Below are positions 1 through 8,283 of a DNA stretch of 38,501 nucleotides, piece by piece. The position numbers and the translations under genes were made by a program. A model generated the notes under the pieces. It was not told the DNA's origin, ran no database searches, and worked only from the letters and a program-made list of their open reading frames with translations. This DNA is from Thioclava sp. SK-1 (GTDB lineage: Bacteria; Pseudomonadota; Alphaproteobacteria; Rhodobacterales; Rhodobacteraceae): the NCBI RefSeq assembly GCF_001705665.1, contig NZ_MDHA01000068.1, positions 1 through 38,501 of the forward strand, written 5' to 3'. Numbering within the stretch: position 1 is the stretch's first letter; each line of letters opens with the position of its first letter.

Positions 1-1
1 G

Positions 2-445
2 CATGACGAGATCGCCGATCTGGATGACATGATTGAAGCCATCGTCAAGGACCTTGCTCCTGAGCTGCTCGAACAGACCGCGATCGGCCTGAACAGCGCG
101 GCACAATTGTTGCTGACGGCTGGCGACAATCCAGAGCGGTTGAAATCCGAAGCCAGCTTTGTCGCCCTGTGCGGCGTCAGTCCCGTGCCTGCGTCTTCTG
201 GCAAAACTGTCCGGCACAGGTTGAACAGAGGCGGTGATCGCGCAGCCAACAGTGCGATCCACATTATCGCCATCGGACGTTTGCGACTGGACCCACGCAC
301 TCAAGCCTACATTGCCAAACGGATCGCTGCCGGAAACTCAAAGCTGGAAGCCATTCGCAGCCTCAAACGTTACATCGCACGCGAAGTCTTCGGCATCATC
401 ATGCGCCGCTACACAGAGATCAATCAGACACAAATCGCCGCTTGA
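2..445 (+). CDS. IS110-family transposase, C-terminal part (cut by window edge)
   Basis: The reading frame is open from the first bases of the window, so the N-terminal part, including the DEDD catalytic domain, lies outside. The visible 147 residues are the IS116/IS110/IS902 C-terminal domain: the LCGVSPVPASSGKT block, the RHRLNRGGDRAANSAIH block and the EAIRSLKRYIAREVF tail are all present. In this family the domain carries the serine used in recombination. The visible part has no frameshift. About 25 bases after its stop codon the DNA turns into a fragment of an unrelated IS3-type element, so the element has been disturbed on its right side or the other element landed against it. Family assignment is firm; activity cannot be judged from this half. 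Confidence 0.88.
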   Translation, partial: HDEIADLDDMIEAIVKDLAPELLEQTAIGLNSAAQLLLTAGDNPERLKSEASFVALCGVSPVPASSGKTVRHRLNRGGDRAANSAIHIIAIGRLRLDPRTQAYIAKRIAAGNSKLEAIRSLKRYIAREVFGIIMRRYTEINQTQIAA

Positions 446-470
446 CTCTTAGAAGGGCGTCCAAGGATAG

Positions 471-726
471 CAGTTCACTGGCTTTGAATGGACCAATGCG
501 CTGACCGAGGCCGCTGGATCGACAACCCGATGATTGAACGGCTTTGGCGCTCGTTGAAATACGAATGCGTCTACCTGAACGCATTTGAAACCGGCTTAGA
601 GGCAAGAGCGGGCATCAGAAAATGGCGGGCCTAGTATAACGCTAACGGCCTCGCTCAACCCACGGCATCTTGCCCCCGAAAGAGGTCTATGAGACCAAAA
701 TCGAACCCGAGAAAATAGCAGCCTGA
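471..726 (+). pseudogene. IS3-family orfB (integrase core) remnant
   Basis: The C-terminal end of an IS3-type transposase is recognisable but broken. Frame one gives QFTGFEWTNALTEA (from 471). A small deletion near 510 then shifts to the frame giving GRWIDNPMIERLWRSLKYE, which carries the conserved late glutamate region of the DDE core. That frame ends at a TAG at 632-634. The final residues (HGILPPKEVYETKIEP) are in a third frame and stop at 724-726. At least two frame disruptions and the absence of the upstream part make it a dead fragment. The following bases up to about 785 still resemble the end of such an element, with a GGGGACCACC string. Confidence 0.8.
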
Positions 727-1025
727 AACAAAACCAAGATCCACCTTAAATCAGGACGCAAACTGGCCAAAAGACGGGGACCACCTCTTCATGTCGCTGA
801 TCGTATTAAATTCGTTGGTTTGGCATACTGTAAAAAGCATTTTGTTCCATGTGTCATGATACACATTATTGTGCACCTTTGCACTTTACAAAATCGAAAA
901 TACCCATCTTGACCGGCCGAAATGCCGCCATATATCCCCTTTATCGAGGCGACACGCAGCCCCGCACGGCCAATATTAAGGACCGTGGCTCCTGCGCCTC
1001 CCTCTTGTATTTATGGAGATTTATC
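727..1025. promoter_or_regulatory. Non-coding stretch with two adjacent dyads before the repeat-protein gene
   Basis: No gene is supported here. The first 60 bases are IS debris. Two inverted repeats follow. ATGTGT-N6-ACACAT lies at 849-866 and GTGCA-N4-TGCAC at 871-884. They sit about 140-175 bases upstream of the start codon at 1026 and could be an operator. A ribosome binding site (GGAG, near 1015) precedes that start. No clear -35/-10 pair could be chosen. Confidence 0.35.
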
Positions 1026-1544
1026 ATGCGTATCACACCTATTGCCGTCGCTTTGACTGCCGCTCTTGCTGGTGGTGCTGTCACTGCAAATGCACAAACC
1101 TTCTCACCTGCACAGGTGCAGTTGTCGACCGAAGCCGGCGTTCAACCCGGCGTCTACACCATCGGCCAGCTTGACGCGATCATCAAAGCTCAGCGTGACA
1201 CGAATCAAAGTGTGGATGTTGATCAGCTGAAAAGCGCGTTCGTTTTGGAAAACGCAGGCGCAGCCCCTGCAGGCGCCGGTGACGCGCAGCTTGCCGCACA
1301 GGCCGGCGTTCCGGCGGGCAAATACACCACTGGTCAGTTGCAGCAATTGGTTCAAGCCAGTCGCAACCACACAGACCCCGATGCGAAACAGCGCTTGATT
1401 GACGCCTATGCGAAAGAAGACGCAACGCAAAATGCTGGTCTGGCACAATTGGCGGCGCGCGCAGGGATCGATCCGGCGGGCAAAACCCCGGCACAGATCG
1501 CAGCGGCCTATGTCACCGCAACCAGCGATCTGGATAACAACTGA
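1026..1544 (+). CDS. Small exported protein with three internal repeats
   Basis: This 172-residue protein has no function I recognise. It begins with a signal peptide (MRITPIAVALTAALAGG, cleavage probably after ANA), so it should be periplasmic or secreted. The mature part is made of about three repeats, each opening with a pattern like AQLAAQAGVPAGKYTTGQL: near residues 34-50 (LSTEAGVQPGVYTIGQL), 95-113 and 145-162, the last degenerate and shortened. The repeats are separated by Asp/Gln/Ala-rich helical stretches. The start at 1026 was chosen over an upstream in-frame ATG at 849 because GGAG precedes it and the signal peptide begins there. It stands alone, with its own terminator, facing tetR tail to tail. 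Confidence 0.8.
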   Translation: MRITPIAVALTAALAGGAVTANAQTFSPAQVQLSTEAGVQPGVYTIGQLDAIIKAQRDTNQSVDVDQLKSAFVLENAGAAPAGAGDAQLAAQAGVPAGKYTTGQLQQLVQASRNHTDPDAKQRLIDAYAKEDATQNAGLAQLAARAGIDPAGKTPAQIAAAYVTATSDLDNN

Positions 1545-1566
1545 TCCCTGTGGTCATTTTGTAAAC

Positions 1567-1600
1567 ATGGGCGTCCCTGCGGGGGCGCCCATTGTTTTTT
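1567..1600 (+). terminator. Rho-independent terminator of the repeat-protein gene
   Basis: An 11-base-pair stem (ATGGGCGTCCC with GGGGCGCCCAT, one G-T pair) has a 4-base loop and is followed by GTTTTTT. It lies 23 bases after the stop codon at 1544 and just before the tetR stop on the other strand. Confidence 0.9.
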
Positions 1601-1604
1601 GGGA

Positions 1605-2195
1605 TCATTCCTGCGTTGTAGGTAATAACAAAGGCAAACAATCCAGCAAGGATGCCCAGGCATTGTCAAAGGCGGCCTCTAATGTGGTGTCTGTTTGCAA
1701 CCAGCACCGAATGGCAGCCCATCCTGTGTTCAACATCACATCCGCCAAGATTTTGATCATCATCTCGGGTAAATCAGGGAATTTTTCTGCCAGCAGGCTT
1801 TCCAGCTGACGGTTTATCTGCTCGCGCCGGGTTAGATACAGCTGAAAGATCTGTGGATGTTCATTCAGCAGGCAGACAAAGACCAGCAGTTCTTCGCGTT
1901 TGTCCATCGCGCCCAATGTATGGAAATACATCATCCGATACAGATCACGATGGGCTGGCCCTTCGCCCGACAGTAATGCGGCGCGGGCCTGTTCAGAGAT
2001 CTCTGGCAGCTCCCCCATAAGGGCGGATTCTTTGTTGGCGTAATAGTTGAAAAATGTGCGCTGACTGATCCCGGCAGCGCGGCTGATCGCATCGGTGGTT
2101 ACGGCGTCATAGCCGTCACGCTGAATCAAAGACAAGGCAGCGCGTTGAATATCCTTGGCGGTTTCACTGCGTCTGCGGGATCGAAGGCCGGTCAT
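1605..2195 (-). CDS. TetR-family transcriptional regulator of the RND operon
   Basis: This 196-residue protein has the TetR helix-turn-helix near residues 12-58 (IQRAALSLIQRDGYDAV, then ISRAAGISQRTFFNYYANKE). The remainder is a helical ligand-binding domain without a recognisable substrate motif. A GGAA box about five bases before ATG supports the start at 2195. The gene is transcribed away from the efflux operon at 2532. In TetR/RND pairs such as AcrR/AcrAB and MexR-like systems the regulator usually represses the neighbouring pump and itself, and the palindromes at 2387-2440 are good candidate binding sites. Effector unknown. Confidence 0.9.
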   Translation of the reverse strand: MTGLRSRRRSETAKDIQRAALSLIQRDGYDAVTTDAISRAAGISQRTFFNYYANKESALMGELPEISEQARAALLSGEGPAHRDLYRMMYFHTLGAMDKREELLVFVCLLNEHPQIFQLYLTRREQINRQLESLLAEKFPDLPEMMIKILADVMLNTGWAAIRCWLQTDTTLEAAFDNAWASLLDCLPLLLPTTQE

Positions 2196-2386
2196 GGCGC
2201 GGTTCCATTAAATACGACATGTTCAGGCGTGAAGTCCGCCATGCGTTTTTTGCATAGCGAATAGGCTGCCATCTTGGGCACATCACGCTGAATGTCAAAT
2301 TTTTCGTATAAACACCAGTAGTTACCCGCGTATGTGGAAATATTACCATGCATGCTTATAATAACCCACTGTTTAGTTTTACGTTT

Positions 2387-2440
2387 CGCAAGCATGTTGC
2401 GCTCCACGCAAAATTTGCACACTATGCAAGTTGAACGCAA
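2387..2440. promoter_or_regulatory. Array of TTGC/GCAA palindromes, candidate TetR operators
   Basis: The 336-base divergent region between tetR and the efflux operon holds two 15-base inverted repeats of one design, TTGCG-N5-CGCAA (2397-2411) and TTGCA-N5-TGCAA (2415-2429). Extra half-sites CGCAA occur at 2387-2391 and 2436-2440. Half-sites at 2387, 2397 and 2407 are spaced ten bases apart, so a regulator would bind the same DNA face. The array lies 90-145 bases before the adaptor start. The rest of the intergenic region (2196-2386, 2441-2531) is AT-rich and shows no gene I can support. Confidence 0.6.
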
Positions 2441-2531
2441 GTGAGTCTTGTCCGGCCTTGTGGCAACCGTGAAAAGCAACGGAATCGCCGCTACGGAACG
2501 TTAGACACAGACACGATCAGGAACGGTTATT

Positions 2532-3725
2532 ATGTACAAGTTTAATGGGCGTGCCTGTCGCGCGTTGGGATTCGCGCTGTTACTTTTGGCGCCGCGCGCC
2601 GTGATGGCGCAAGAGGCGGCGGCAAAGACGCAGGTCGGCGTTGTAACGCTGAGCAAGACGACGGTGCCGGTTCAGGCTAAACTGCCAGGACGCGCGGTCG
2701 CGACAGAGCTTGCGGATATTCGTCCCCGCGTTGATGGTGTCGTGACCGCAAAACTGTATCAACCGGGCGCCATTGTGTCGGCGGGTGACCCATTGTTCCA
2801 GTTGGATGATGCAAGTTATCAGGCCACGGTGGCTGCAGATGCGGCGACACTGGCTTCGGCGCAGGCGGATTTGCCCGTCAAACAAGCCGCCTATGACCGT
2901 GCCAAAAAGCTGGAGGGATCCGGCTATACCGCCGATGATGTCGACAGCGCCAAATCCGCGCTGGCTTCGGCGCAAGCGGCGTTGCAATCCGCGCAAGCGG
3001 CTTTGAAATTTGCCGATATTCAGCTGGGCTGGACCACGATCCGCTCCCCTATTAATGGGGTGGTGGATGTGGCGGATGTGTCGGTTGGGGATCTTGTGAC
3101 CTCGGGTCAGACCACGGCGTTGACCACTGTAACCACGCTTGACCCGATTGAGGTTGATCTGTCTGCCCCCGCCGCAGATATGCTGGCCATTCGCGATCAG
3201 ATCGACAGTGGCGCATTGACCAAAGATCAGCAAATTACCGCAAGCCTGACGCTTGATAATGGTGATGTGTATTCGGGCGCAGGCACATTGGTTACGCCGT
3301 CTTCAACCGTATCGACCACCACCGGTGCGGTCAATGTGCGGTTTGAATTCGACAACCCTGAGCGCAAGATTTTGCCCGGCATGTTCTTGCGCGCCACAGT
3401 GACATTGGGCACGCAGCAAGCCTTTCTTGTGCCACAGCGCGCAGGCTCGCATGACGCCAATGGCATGCTATCGGTGTTCATCGTGGGACAGGATGGCACC
3501 GCCCAATCCGTGTCCCTTGCAACGCAGGGCAGCTACGATAATTCCTGGATCGTGACCTCGGGGCTGGATGACGGGGTTCAGGTGGTCGTGGATGGTCAGA
3601 AGAATTTACAGGCCGGTGCCGCCTTGGCCCCGACCGCGGTTCAGATCACCAGTTCGGGCACCACGCAAGACATCAAAACGGCATCTGAAGATGCCATGAC
3701 CGACCAGACGTCGGCATCGGAATAA
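2532..3725 (+). CDS. RND efflux periplasmic adaptor subunit (AcrA/MexA type)
   Basis: This 397-residue membrane fusion protein bridges the inner-membrane pump and the outer-membrane channel. It has a signal peptide (residues 1-26, cleaved after VMAQ or VMA) without a lipobox cysteine. A lipoyl half-motif follows (IRPRVDGVVTAKLYQPGAIV), then an Ala/Gln-rich coiled-coil hairpin around residues 105-160, the second lipoyl half (TTIRSPINGVVD), a beta-barrel and a C-terminal proximal domain. Length matches AcrA (397). An AGGAACGG box precedes ATG. It is the first gene of a three-gene operon, five bases before the pump gene. Substrate range cannot be inferred from the adaptor. Confidence 0.95.
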   Translation: MYKFNGRACRALGFALLLLAPRAVMAQEAAAKTQVGVVTLSKTTVPVQAKLPGRAVATELADIRPRVDGVVTAKLYQPGAIVSAGDPLFQLDDASYQATVAADAATLASAQADLPVKQAAYDRAKKLEGSGYTADDVDSAKSALASAQAALQSAQAALKFADIQLGWTTIRSPINGVVDVADVSVGDLVTSGQTTALTTVTTLDPIEVDLSAPAADMLAIRDQIDSGALTKDQQITASLTLDNGDVYSGAGTLVTPSSTVSTTTGAVNVRFEFDNPERKILPGMFLRATVTLGTQQAFLVPQRAGSHDANGMLSVFIVGQDGTAQSVSLATQGSYDNSWIVTSGLDDGVQVVVDGQKNLQAGAALAPTAVQITSSGTTQDIKTASEDAMTDQTSASE

Positions 3726-3730
3726 TCAGC

Positions 3731-6700
3731 ATGGCACAGTTTTTCATTCACCGCCCAGTGTTCGCGTGGGTCCTTGCAATTGCATTGATGCTGGGCGGGG
3801 CCTTTGGTCTAAACAGCCTTGCGATTTCACAATATCCCGAAGTGGCACCCACGACGGTCCGCGTCCAAGCCAGCTATTCTGGCGCCTCGGCGCAGATTGT
3901 GGCAAATTCCGTGACTTCGGTTATTGAAGATGGGATGACCGGCCTTGATGGCCTGTTATATATGACATCTTCTTCCACCGAAGGCAGTTCGTCGATCTCA
4001 TTGGTGTTTAACAGCAGCACCGATGGCGATATCGCGCAGGTTCAGGTTCAAAATAAGCTTCAGCTTGTTGAAAGCACATTGCCCACGGCGGTGACGCAAA
4101 CGGGCGTGACCGTGACGCGCTCTACCAGCTCGATCTTGTTGGTCGGTGCATTGGTGTCCGATGACAACTCCTATTCCGGGGTCGAGCTGGGCGATATGTT
4201 CTCGACCACGATGGAAAATACAATTCAGCGTCTGGAAGGCGTTGGTTCGATCAACGTGTTTGGCTCTGAATATGCGATGCGGATCTGGTTGGATCCGGAC
4301 AAGCTGTATCAATACAACCTGACGCCCAGCGATGTGACCACGGCTGTTTCGGCGCAAAACACCAATGTCAGCGTCGGGTCACTTGGGGCATTGCCCAATG
4401 CGACCGGGCAGCAGATGACCATCTCGCTGAAAGCGCAGTCGCAGTTGGTATCTGTGGATGATTTCCGCAAGATCGTTTTGACGACAACCGAGGATGGATC
4501 GTCGGTCTATCTTGGTGATGTGTCGCGGATCGAATTGGCTGATGATGATTACAGCGTGATGGGCCAGTATGACGGCAAAAACGCCACCGGCTTTGGCGTC
4601 AATTTGCAAAATGGTGCGAATGCTGTGGATACATCCGCGCGGGTGCATGCGGCCATTGATCGTTTGGCGAAGACGCTACCAGAAGGCGTGTCGGTCGTCT
4701 ATCCCTATGACACGACGCCATTTGTGCAAGAGTCCATCAATCAGATCTATCACACTTTGGGCGAAGCCATCGTGTTGGTCTTCATCGTGATCTTGGTCTT
4801 TTTGCAAAGCTGGCGTGCGACGATCATCCCCTGTATCGCTGTGCCGGTTGTTTTGCTGGGCACCTTTGGGGTGCTGGCGATTGCAGGTATGTCGATTAAC
4901 ACATTGACGATGTTCGCGCTTGTTTTGGCGATTGGCCTGTTGGTCGATGACGCGATTGTCGTTGTGGAAAACGTCGAACGCGTGATGGAGGAAGAGGGGC
5001 TCGGCCCCGTTGAGGCCACCGAGAAAAGTATGCGTGAGATCACGACCGCGCTTGTTGGGATCGTGGTTGTGCTGTCGTCGGTATTCTTGCCGATGGCCTT
5101 TATGACCGGGTCGACCGGGATCATCTATCGGCAGTTTTCGGTAACCATTATTACGGCGATGGTCTTGTCACTGTTCGTCGCGCTTGTGTTGACGCCGGCA
5201 ATGTGTGCGTCCTTGCTGAAGTCCACGCATGGTGAAAAGAAAATCTGGCCTGCACGGAAATTCAATGCGGGCATGGACCGTCTGACCGGTGGCTATCTGG
5301 GCTCGGTCGTTATGTTGATGAAACGACCGCTGCGAATGATCATTGTTGTTCTGGCCATCGGCGTTGGGATTTCGATGGTCTATGGTCGGCTGCAATCCAG
5401 CTTTGTCCCGACCGAGGATCAGGGCGTATTGATGGCCTCTGTTGCGTTGCCACAAAACGCGACGCGTGCGCAGACGCAAAAGACGATCGAAGCAATGCGC
5501 GACTTTATGAACACCCAGATGGGGGATTATGTAGAGGGTGATTTCGCCGCGATCGGCTTTGGCTTCTCGGGTCAGGGTCAGAATAACGCGATGATGTTCG
5601 TCAAGCTGAAAGAATTGGCTGAGCGGCCCAATATGTCTGCGGCCGATGTCGCGATGCAGGCAAATATGTATTTTGGCTCGGGCCGCTATGGTCAGGTGTT
5701 TTTCTTACAGCCGCCTGCCATTCAGGGGATGGGCTCGTCCAACGGATTCAGCATGTATCTGATCGATCAGGGCGGCGCCGGCTTGGAGGCATTGCAGCAA
5801 ACTGCGATGCAGGTCGCACAACAGGCCCAGGCCAGTGGCAAAGCCACCGCGATCCGCGGCTTTGAGGCCAACACAGAAACTCAGCTGTCGATTGATATTG
5901 ACCCAGAGAAGGCGCAGGCGCTTGGACTGACAATCTCTGATATCAATTCCAATCTGTCGACGATCTTTGCCGGAAACTACGTGAATGACTTCACATTGAA
6001 TGGCAAATTGCGCGATGTGCGTGTTATGGGCGATCAGCCAAACCGGATGCAGCCAGAGGACATCAAATCCTGGTATATGCGCAATAGCAGTGATGAAATG
6101 GTGCCGATGTCATCGTTTAGCACACAGGTCTGGGGCAAAACATATACCACTATCAGCCGGTATGGCGGCACCAACGCGATAGAGCTTCAAGGCTCTCCGG
6201 GGGAAGGTGTCAGCTCGGGTGATGCGATGAATGAAATGGCGCAGATTGTTGGAAATCTTGACGGGTACGACCTTGCGTGGACAGGACTGTCCTATCAAGA
6301 GCAGCTGTCGGGCAATCAGGAGCCTATGCTGTATACCCTGTCCGCGATTGTCGTGTTCCTCGCACTTGCAGCTTTGTATGAAAGCTGGGCGGTGCCATTC
6401 TCCGTCATGCTCTCGGTGCCGGTGGCGCTGTTGGGGGCTTTGCTGGCGGCATGGCTACTGGGACAATCCAACGACGTCTATTTCAAGGTTGGCATGCTGA
6501 CGACCATCGGTCTGGCGGCACGAAACGCGATCTTGATCGTGGAGTTTGCCGAAAGCCTGCGCAAAGAGGGGCAATCCCTGTTTGAGGCCGTAAAATCAGC
6601 AGCGCGGATGCGTTTGCGCCCGATTTTGATGACAACATTCGCCTTTGGGCTTGGGGTTTTACCATTGGCTACGGCCAGCGGAACCGGTGCCAATGCACAG

Positions 6701-6838
6701 AACTCTATCGGGATCGGGATGCTTGGCGGGATTGCCTTCTCGGCATTGTTCGGGATTTTAATGGTGCCGGTGCTGTATGTGGCGGTGATGTTGAGTGTGG
6801 AAAAAGTTCGCGGCTGGCGCCGCAAGGAGACTGTATGA
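3731..6838 (+). CDS. RND multidrug efflux pump, HAE-1 family (AcrB/MexB type)
   Basis: This 1035-residue inner-membrane transporter is of normal family length and exchanges protons for substrates captured from the periplasm or outer leaflet. The N-terminus (FFIHRPVFAWVLAIALML) is the standard first helix. Twelve membrane segments can be traced in two halves with large periplasmic loops after helices 1 and 7. The proton-relay aspartates are present in TM4 (IGLLVDDAIVVVENV, D406 and D407). In TM10 the usual relay lysine in GL(S/A)AKNAIL is arginine here (LAARNAIL, R931). The gene overlaps the outer-membrane factor by four bases (ATGA). It could export drugs, bile-like compounds or, given the neighbouring cluster, a siderophore; the sequence does not decide. 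Confidence 0.96.
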   Translation: MAQFFIHRPVFAWVLAIALMLGGAFGLNSLAISQYPEVAPTTVRVQASYSGASAQIVANSVTSVIEDGMTGLDGLLYMTSSSTEGSSSISLVFNSSTDGDIAQVQVQNKLQLVESTLPTAVTQTGVTVTRSTSSILLVGALVSDDNSYSGVELGDMFSTTMENTIQRLEGVGSINVFGSEYAMRIWLDPDKLYQYNLTPSDVTTAVSAQNTNVSVGSLGALPNATGQQMTISLKAQSQLVSVDDFRKIVLTTTEDGSSVYLGDVSRIELADDDYSVMGQYDGKNATGFGVNLQNGANAVDTSARVHAAIDRLAKTLPEGVSVVYPYDTTPFVQESINQIYHTLGEAIVLVFIVILVFLQSWRATIIPCIAVPVVLLGTFGVLAIAGMSINTLTMFALVLAIGLLVDDAIVVVENVERVMEEEGLGPVEATEKSMREITTALVGIVVVLSSVFLPMAFMTGSTGIIYRQFSVTIITAMVLSLFVALVLTPAMCASLLKSTHGEKKIWPARKFNAGMDRLTGGYLGSVVMLMKRPLRMIIVVLAIGVGISMVYGRLQSSFVPTEDQGVLMASVALPQNATRAQTQKTIEAMRDFMNTQMGDYVEGDFAAIGFGFSGQGQNNAMMFVKLKELAERPNMSAADVAMQANMYFGSGRYGQVFFLQPPAIQGMGSSNGFSMYLIDQGGAGLEALQQTAMQVAQQAQASGKATAIRGFEANTETQLSIDIDPEKAQALGLTISDINSNLSTIFAGNYVNDFTLNGKLRDVRVMGDQPNRMQPEDIKSWYMRNSSDEMVPMSSFSTQVWGKTYTTISRYGGTNAIELQGSPGEGVSSGDAMNEMAQIVGNLDGYDLAWTGLSYQEQLSGNQEPMLYTLSAIVVFLALAALYESWAVPFSVMLSVPVALLGALLAAWLLGQSNDVYFKVGMLTTIGLAARNAILIVEFAESLRKEGQSLFEAVKSAARMRLRPILMTTFAFGLGVLPLATASGTGANAQNSIGIGMLGGIAFSALFGILMVPVLYVAVMLSVEKVRGWRRKETV

Positions 6839-8211
6839 AACAGATGTTGAAATGGGCGCCGGTGATGCTGGTGGCGGGTTGCGCAGCGGTGGGTCCGAAT
6901 TTTCAGGCCCCCAACGCCGCGCTGACAGCGCAATTTGTAGGTGGCGATGCGGCGCAGCTGAATGAGGTGGCGCAGAAGGCCTGGTGGCGTGATTACCGTG
7001 ACCCGATGTTGACCGGTCTGGTGGAACGCGGCTTTGCGCAAAGTCTGGATATCGTGCAGGCGCAAGAACGTATCCGTCAGGCGCGCGCACAGCTGCGCCA
7101 GACAGGCGTGAATTCCGCGCTTAGCGGATCAGGCACCGTCAGCCGCACGCGCTCTGGCACGGATGGGCAAGGCAGCGCCTGGCAAACCAATTCGGATCTC
7201 AGTGCGGGTGTGGTGCTGGATCTGTTCGGCGGGATCCGTCGTGAACAAGAGGCGGCGCAGGCCAATCTTGTGGCAGCACAATCTGATGTTGGCACGCAGC
7301 GCCTTGCATGGCTGGCAGAGCTGATCGCGGATTACTCTGACGCGCGCTACTACCAAGAGGCGCTGGCACTTACCCGGCAGACGATCACCACGCGGCAAGA
7401 TACGTTCAACATCACCCAGCAAGAGGTCAACGCCGGGGCTGCTACGACATTTGAATTGGCCGAGGCACAGGCGGCGCTGGATTCTGCACGCGCTGAATTG
7501 CCCAGCTACTTGGCACAATTCCGGGCATCGGTATTTGCCATTGCAACATTGATGAATGAACCGGCAGGACCATTGATGGCGCAGATGCAGCGTGGGGCAT
7601 CGCAGCTGCGTATCCCGGGCAATATCGCGACCGGCGTTCCGGCAGATCTGCTGCGCAATCGTCCCGATGTCCGCTATTACGAGGCGGTCTTGCATCAACA
7701 GGTGGCGCAAGTTGGGGTGGATCAGGCGGCGCTGTATCCCTCTCTCAGCCTGACTGGGGATGTGTCGGGTGTCAGCACCACCAAAAGCTGGAGCTTCGGC
7801 CCCTCTGTCACGCTGGCGATTTTGAACCAAGGGGCGTTGCGTGCGGCGCGTGATGCACAGGTTTCTGCAGCCAAACAGGCGGAAATTGACTGGCGCTCGG
7901 CGGTGATGGGTGCGGTTGAGGATGTGCAGGTCGCACAATCCAATCTGCAGCAATATCGCCAACAGGCGGCGCGTTTGGATCAGGCGGCGCAATCCTATAC
8001 CCGTGCGTTGGAATTGGGCCGGACCAATTATCGGAATGGTGCGCTGACCTTGCTGGACCTGCTTGACACAGACCGTTCACAGGCAACGGCGCGGATCGCG
8101 GCGGCTTCGGCGCGCAATACCGCAGCACAGGAATGGGCAATGTTGCAAATCGCAATTGGTGCGGGGGCGGGTTACGCCCAATCCCCACAAGAGGCATCCG
8201 TGACGAATTGA
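6835..8211 (+). CDS. Outer-membrane efflux lipoprotein (NodT/OprM type)
   Basis: This 458-residue TolC-class channel starts with a lipoprotein signal, MLVAGC, so Cys16 is the predicted lipidation site. The family's opening phrase (GCAAVGPNFQAP, then W..Y.DP.L..LV) follows. Two long alpha-helical Ala/Gln-rich segments around residues 60-215 and 270-430 fit the twofold OEP repeat, and the PADLLRNRPDVRYYEA motif marks the middle. It completes the tripartite pump and is translationally coupled to the pump gene. The operon ends at the terminator just downstream. Confidence 0.95.
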   Translation: MKQMLKWAPVMLVAGCAAVGPNFQAPNAALTAQFVGGDAAQLNEVAQKAWWRDYRDPMLTGLVERGFAQSLDIVQAQERIRQARAQLRQTGVNSALSGSGTVSRTRSGTDGQGSAWQTNSDLSAGVVLDLFGGIRREQEAAQANLVAAQSDVGTQRLAWLAELIADYSDARYYQEALALTRQTITTRQDTFNITQQEVNAGAATTFELAEAQAALDSARAELPSYLAQFRASVFAIATLMNEPAGPLMAQMQRGASQLRIPGNIATGVPADLLRNRPDVRYYEAVLHQQVAQVGVDQAALYPSLSLTGDVSGVSTTKSWSFGPSVTLAILNQGALRAARDAQVSAAKQAEIDWRSAVMGAVEDVQVAQSNLQQYRQQAARLDQAAQSYTRALELGRTNYRNGALTLLDLLDTDRSQATARIAAASARNTAAQEWAMLQIAIGAGAGYAQSPQEASVTN

Positions 8212-8222
8212 TCGCACCAATC

Positions 8223-8253
8223 AAATGGGGCGGCCCTTTCCGCCCCATTTTTA
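8223..8253 (+). terminator. Terminator of the RND efflux operon
   Basis: A perfect nine-base-pair stem, ATGGGGCGG with CCGCCCCAT, extended by A-T pairs, has a CCCTTT loop and is followed by a short T run. It begins 12 bases after the last efflux gene and could also serve the convergent DsbA-like gene. Confidence 0.9.
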
Positions 8254-8283
8254 TAACTTTGGCGACGCGTGTGGCCTGGGTAA

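Noticed and set aside
849-1025. N-terminal extension of the repeat protein from an upstream ATG
   Set aside because: It would bury the signal peptide and begins within a dyad; a proper ribosome site lies before 1026.
2192-2479. 95-codon minus-strand frame overlapping the tetR start by four bases
   Set aside because: It lies over the palindrome array and promoter region, has no convincing ribosome site, and its composition (many Lys, Cys) does not look like neighbouring genes.
7129-7992. 287-codon minus-strand frame opposite the outer-membrane factor
   Set aside because: Antisense of a conserved gene; no start signal and no family resemblance.
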